A stretch of 64,000 bases of DNA, taken from Rhizobium tibeticum (lineage in GTDB: Bacteria; Pseudomonadota; Alphaproteobacteria; Rhizobiales; Rhizobiaceae). The position numbers and the translations under genes are program-made. Shown here one piece after another: positions 61,326 through 64,000 of the stretch. The stretch spans positions 1 through 64,000 of the forward strand of contig NZ_FOCV01000028.1 of the NCBI RefSeq assembly GCF_900110205.1, given 5' to 3'. The first letter of the stretch is position 1. The number at the start of each line of letters is the position of its first letter. Below the pieces are notes generated by a model. It was not told the origin of the DNA. It saw only the letters and a list, made by a program, of their open reading frames with translations, and made no database searches.

Positions 61326-62446
61326 AGTACCGATACGATGGCGCTCAACACGGCGTATCCGACGAGACAATCGAAAGCGTGATTGCCCGAGTGGAACTCA
61401 TCGCGGCTGTGAATCCAAGCATCACCCCGGTACTTACCCTGCGTCACCTCAGCGAATTATGCGGGGTTGAATACGGCTTTTTGCGCCGGATTGTGTCTCG
61501 CTCAACGGTCCCTTACCGTGTATTCAGCCTACGAAAAAGGATCCCGGGCCGAACCCGCCATCGCCTGATCTGTGTTCCGCGCAACGAGCTCAAGGCTGCC
61601 CAAGACTGGATTGTCAGAAACATCCTCCGGCATACGAAAGCGCATGGGGCGAGCTTCGCCTATCATCCGAAGTCACGTCCCGAGCTTGGTGCTCATAGAC
61701 ATTGTGGTTGTGACTATTTACTGAAAATCGACATAACGGATTTTTTTCACAGCGTTAGTGAAGGCCGGATTTTTCGAATTTTTGCTGAGCTCGGCTTCTC
61801 GGAGCTTGTAGCATTCGAGTTAGCGCGATTGACCACAATCATCGCGCAAGGGACGGAGCGTCCGGATTGGATTGCCGCCGCTCGGTGGCCGGCTATCCCA
61901 GCCTACCAAACATCCTACGAGGGCTTTCTTCCTCAAGGGGCGTCAACAAGTCCGATGCTTTCGAACCTAGCGATGCTGGCCTTGGACGCGAGAATTGCGG
62001 GAATGGCCTCTGATGCCGGTCTTGTCTACACCAGATACGCCGATGATCTCACGTTTTCCGGCCGGAAACCTCACGATCTAAAATCGATGAAGCGCTTCAA
62101 GCGCAAGGTCTTTGACGCGCTGAACGAAGCTGGGTTCAGACCAAACCTTCGGAAATCGTCGATCCGGGGACCCGGCGCACGGAGGATTGTGCTTGGGATG
62201 CTGGTTGATGGACCTAGGCCCAGATTGGCAAAGGAGTTCAAGGACGACTTGCGTAAACATCTTCATTACCTGAGGTCGAAGGATTATGGGCCGGCAAAGC
62301 ATGCGGCAGCAAACAAGACATCCATCAGCGCAATGTTTCACATGGTACGCGGCCTGATCGGTTGGGCCACGCGAGTGGAGCCGCAGTATGGACGATCGTG
62401 CCTGGTTGAATTCCGAAAAGTCGTGTGGCCTCCTTTAATTCCATAA
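61304..62446 (+). CDS. Retron-type reverse transcriptase
   Basis: A 380-aa RT. The ATG at 61304 is the only ATG near; it lies 6 bases before the a2 arm, so the first codons overlap the ncRNA. Motif order: CGCDYLLKIDITDFFHSVSE (catalytic Asp143), FLPQGASTSPMLSNLAMLAL, LVYTRYADDLTFSGRK with YADD at 245-248, then NEAGFRPNLRKSSIRGPGAR and the VLGMLVDG region where retron RTs have 'VTG'. GAHRH (129-133) is where the 'NAxxH' motif is expected. No maturase or integrase domain is present, so a group II intron RT is excluded. It should copy msd into msDNA. Confidence 0.88.
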   Translation: MQSWSPQQYRYDGAQHGVSDETIESVIARVELIAAVNPSITPVLTLRHLSELCGVEYGFLRRIVSRSTVPYRVFSLRKRIPGRTRHRLICVPRNELKAAQDWIVRNILRHTKAHGASFAYHPKSRPELGAHRHCGCDYLLKIDITDFFHSVSEGRIFRIFAELGFSELVAFELARLTTIIAQGTERPDWIAAARWPAIPAYQTSYEGFLPQGASTSPMLSNLAMLALDARIAGMASDAGLVYTRYADDLTFSGRKPHDLKSMKRFKRKVFDALNEAGFRPNLRKSSIRGPGARRIVLGMLVDGPRPRLAKEFKDDLRKHLHYLRSKDYGPAKHAAANKTSISAMFHMVRGLIGWATRVEPQYGRSCLVEFRKVVWPPLIP

Positions 62447-62572
62447 TCTGGAGGCAGCGGTCGCGAAGTTCGACCGAGAGATCGCTGTTGCCGAGAAGGC
62501 AGATGAGGGAGAAGAAGCTGGCTTTCGTGAGCCTGCACGGCGGTTGAGAGTGCAGATCTAAGCAGGAGCAAC

Positions 62573-63405
62573 ATGGAAAAGATCGAATATCTCTATGATG
62601 ATGTCGGCGCGTCGAAAGCTTTCGTCCTCTCGCTCAAACTGAAGGTAATCCGTGAACGCTTCTCCTCGCTGCAGGACTGGAATCCTGACAATTGCGCGCT
62701 GATATTGCTAGGGGGGAAACCAGTCGCCCTTGCTGATTGCAATCGTTCCGAAGACGGCCTTGGAGCCATTTGCGGTTTGATTGCCCGCCCAGGCTTCGGG
62801 GGATACGCGGTCAACGCTCTATCCGCATTGAAGCGTAATACGCAGCTGCGACACTGGGCTGCTGCAGTTCGAGCACCAATCCTGCGGTGTTTGGGATAGC
62901 TCGTCGATATCTCGACGAGCTATACGACCAGGGTGCTTGGGAAATATCCAATGAACTGATGCTGAAACACGGAGCACTTGGCCACCTTCGTCCTACACCT
63001 TTGGTTATTTCCACTTTTCATCTGAGACATTTGCAACTTCCGCCGATCAAAGATTGGAGCTCCGCGACCAGACGACAACTTCTGGAAGCTGCCCGATCTC
63101 CTGGGACAGTCAATCTCGTTGCACCGTCCGGCGATAATCTCGGTCCATTGATGATGACGTTGGCATTCGAACTCGCCACCACCGTGGGGTTGGTGCGTCA
63201 GAATATGACCCGTACTCTTATGTTCATAATGATGGCGATGAACGGGATACCGGTTCCGGATAAAATGGCACGAAAGTTCATCTCGCCGTCGGCGCCAGGT
63301 GACTTTCAGCAGAGCATTGATGTCGCGCTTGCGTCGTTGGATGGGTCCGGAACGCTGCTCTTTTCGCCACAGAAAATGGGAGGAAGGCTGCCTTGGAACA
63401 ACTGA
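62573..63405 (+). pseudogene. Unrecognised gene downstream of the RT, one frameshift
   Basis: The ATG at 62573 follows AGGAG. Frame one: MEKIEYLYDDVGASKAFVLS, PDNCALILLGGKPVALADCN, RPGFGGYAVNALSALKRNTQ. Near 62880 the frame changes and NPAVFGIARRYLDELYDQGA, ELMLKHGALGHLRPTPLVIS, DNLGPLMMTLAFELATTVGL, FISPSAPGDFQQSIDVALAS follow to 63405. The joined protein would be about 277 aa, soluble, and matches no family I know. The gap 62447-62572 shows only a 36-codon fragment. As the next gene on the same strand after the RT, it could be an uncharacterised retron accessory gene or an unrelated neighbour. Confidence 0.55.
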
Positions 63406-63505
63406 GGTCGATCACGGTTGGCAGGGAAAAGCGCCGCTTAAATAACTAGCCTTTCCAACCAATCAACTCTTGATTGACCCGAAGCGCATCTTCCACCATT
63501 TAAAT

Positions 63506-63520
63506 GTTCTTCTTTTGTTC
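63506..63520. promoter_or_regulatory. SOS (LexA) box upstream of dinB
   Basis: GTTC-TTCTTTT-GTTC (63506-63520) is a perfect match to the alphaproteobacterial LexA box GTTC-N7-GTTC. It lies 47 bp upstream of the dinB ATG, over the likely promoter. Rhizobial dinB and imuABC genes are known SOS targets. Confidence 0.85.
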
Positions 63521-63566
63521 TCGTCGTGCTATTCTCTCTGGATTAGACCAGTTCAGGCTTTTCCAG

Positions 63567-64000
63567 ATGTCGCGAAAGATAATTCATATAGACATGGACG
63601 CTTTTTATGCGTCAGTGGAGCAACGAGATAATCCGGCGTTGCGCGGCCTTGCGATCGCTGTAGGAGGCTCAGGGGCGCGCGGTGTTCTGACGACCGCGAG
63701 TTATGAAGCGCGCAAGTTCGGTGTCCACTCGGCAATGCCTTCGGTTACCGCGGCTCGCAAGTGTCCGGGCCTTATATTCGTCAAACCGCGGTTCGAAGTC
63801 TATCGCGCCGTGTCACAGCAAATCAGAGACATTTTCTACGACTACACGCCGCTTGTTGAACCCCTTTCGCTCGACGAGGCTTATCTGGATGTCACCAAGA
63901 ACCTCAAGGGGATGGAGATTGCGACCGAAATCGCCACGGAGATTCGAGCAAGGATCCTGGCTGTGACCGGCCTGACGGCTTCGGCGGGCATTTCGTACAA
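63567..64000 (+). CDS. dinB: DNA polymerase IV (DinB), N-terminal part, cut by window end
   Basis: A Y-family polymerase: MSRKIIHIDMDAFYASVEQR with catalytic Asp (IDMDAF), GGSGARGVLTTASYEARKFG, HSAMPSVTAARKCPGLIFVK, FEVYRAVSQQIRDIFYDYTP, LVEPLSLDEAYLDVTKNLKG with the catalytic Asp-Glu pair, and TGLTASAGISY at the window end. The frame is open to base 64000. The gene is SOS-controlled through the LexA box upstream. It is not related to the truncated imuC at 45-47 kb by sequence, but both are translesion-synthesis genes. Confidence 0.92.
   Translation, partial: MSRKIIHIDMDAFYASVEQRDNPALRGLAIAVGGSGARGVLTTASYEARKFGVHSAMPSVTAARKCPGLIFVKPRFEVYRAVSQQIRDIFYDYTPLVEPLSLDEAYLDVTKNLKGMEIATEIATEIRARILAVTGLTASAGISY

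Noticed and set aside
1..64000. CRISPR array, rRNA or complete tRNA genes
   Set aside because: No regularly spaced direct repeats and no conserved rRNA or tRNA sequence were seen.

Overview
The window reads as part of a large plasmid, or plasmid-derived island, of a Rhizobiaceae bacterium (Rhizobium/Agrobacterium/Sinorhizobium type). The evidence is a repABC cassette with its antisense RNA locus, a Ti/pSym-style DNA-transfer region (traA, oriT, traCDG), families typical of rhizobial accessory plasmids (DUF736, DUF932, DUF1173, DUF2493, strawberry-notch protein, large ParB-like proteins, two Ku plus LigD), high GC content and alphaproteobacterial signals such as a GTTC-N7-GTTC SOS box. No species can be named from the sequence alone.

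Layout. 1-0.9 kb: IS110 transposase start cut by the window edge, abutting the tail of a ParA gene and its small ribbon-helix-helix partner. 0.9-4.3 kb: repABC on the minus strand; repA and repB are intact, repC has an internal deletion and a frameshift. 4.3-10.6 kb: a graveyard of broken genes (DNA methylase, ParB-like protein, DUF932, ssb, MFS, UPF0262) with a duplicated, highly structured leader. 10.6-14.3 kb: MFS exporter, LuxR regulator, frameshifted AHL synthase, DUF2218 protein. 14.4-24.8 kb: transfer region, with a zeta-toxin-like kinase and a small ORF downstream of traA, the oriT, traCDG and a membrane protein. 25-29.4 kb: WGR protein, an unlisted 55-aa ORF, DUF736, a VapBC-like pair with broken toxin, an intact Xre-RES toxin-antitoxin pair and an HU protein. 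29.4-43.2 kb: accessory maintenance cluster (DUF2493, toprim primase-like, rearranged strawberry-notch gene, DUF1173, DUF932, ArdB-type antirestriction protein, second ParB-like gene). 43.9-51.4 kb: IHF-like protein, Xre regulator, 5'-truncated imuC/dnaE2, quinone reductase with HxlR regulator, truncated oxidoreductases, LysR regulator, CsaA-like protein. 51.5-57.6 kb: DNA-end repair and stress block (ligD polymerase-domain fragment, Hsp20 with a probable ROSE RNA thermometer, LigD ligase, two Ku genes, exonuclease III with an amber codon, cold-shock protein). 57.8-59.2 kb: HWE histidine kinase. 60-63.4 kb: a retron-like locus. 63.5 kb-end: SOS-controlled dinB, cut by the window end.

The most interesting find is the retron locus. 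A reverse transcriptase with YADD motif and retron-like order of motifs is preceded by about 210 nt bounded by a 16-bp inverted repeat (61113-61128 with 61310-61325), exactly the a1/a2 arrangement expected for an msr-msd RNA, with a GAAA-capped hairpin and an 11-bp msd-like stem between them. The upstream ORF ends inside a1 and looks like the C-terminal winged-helix part of an effector that is truncated and frameshifted; an unrecognised, also frameshifted ORF follows the RT. A second recurring theme is RNA structure near start codons: four minus-strand genes in the 34-41 kb cluster carry a terminator-like GC hairpin 22-27 nt before the AUG, and two broken genes share a ~220-bp structured leader.

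About twenty genes carry frameshifts, nonsense codons, truncations, deletions or an inversion, while long genes such as traA, traG, zeta, toprim and DUF1173 are open. Either the region is decaying in a selective pattern, or some of the single-base indels are sequencing errors; only read-level data can separate these. The transfer region has no mating-pair (trb/virB) genes here, so transfer would need a secretion system elsewhere.
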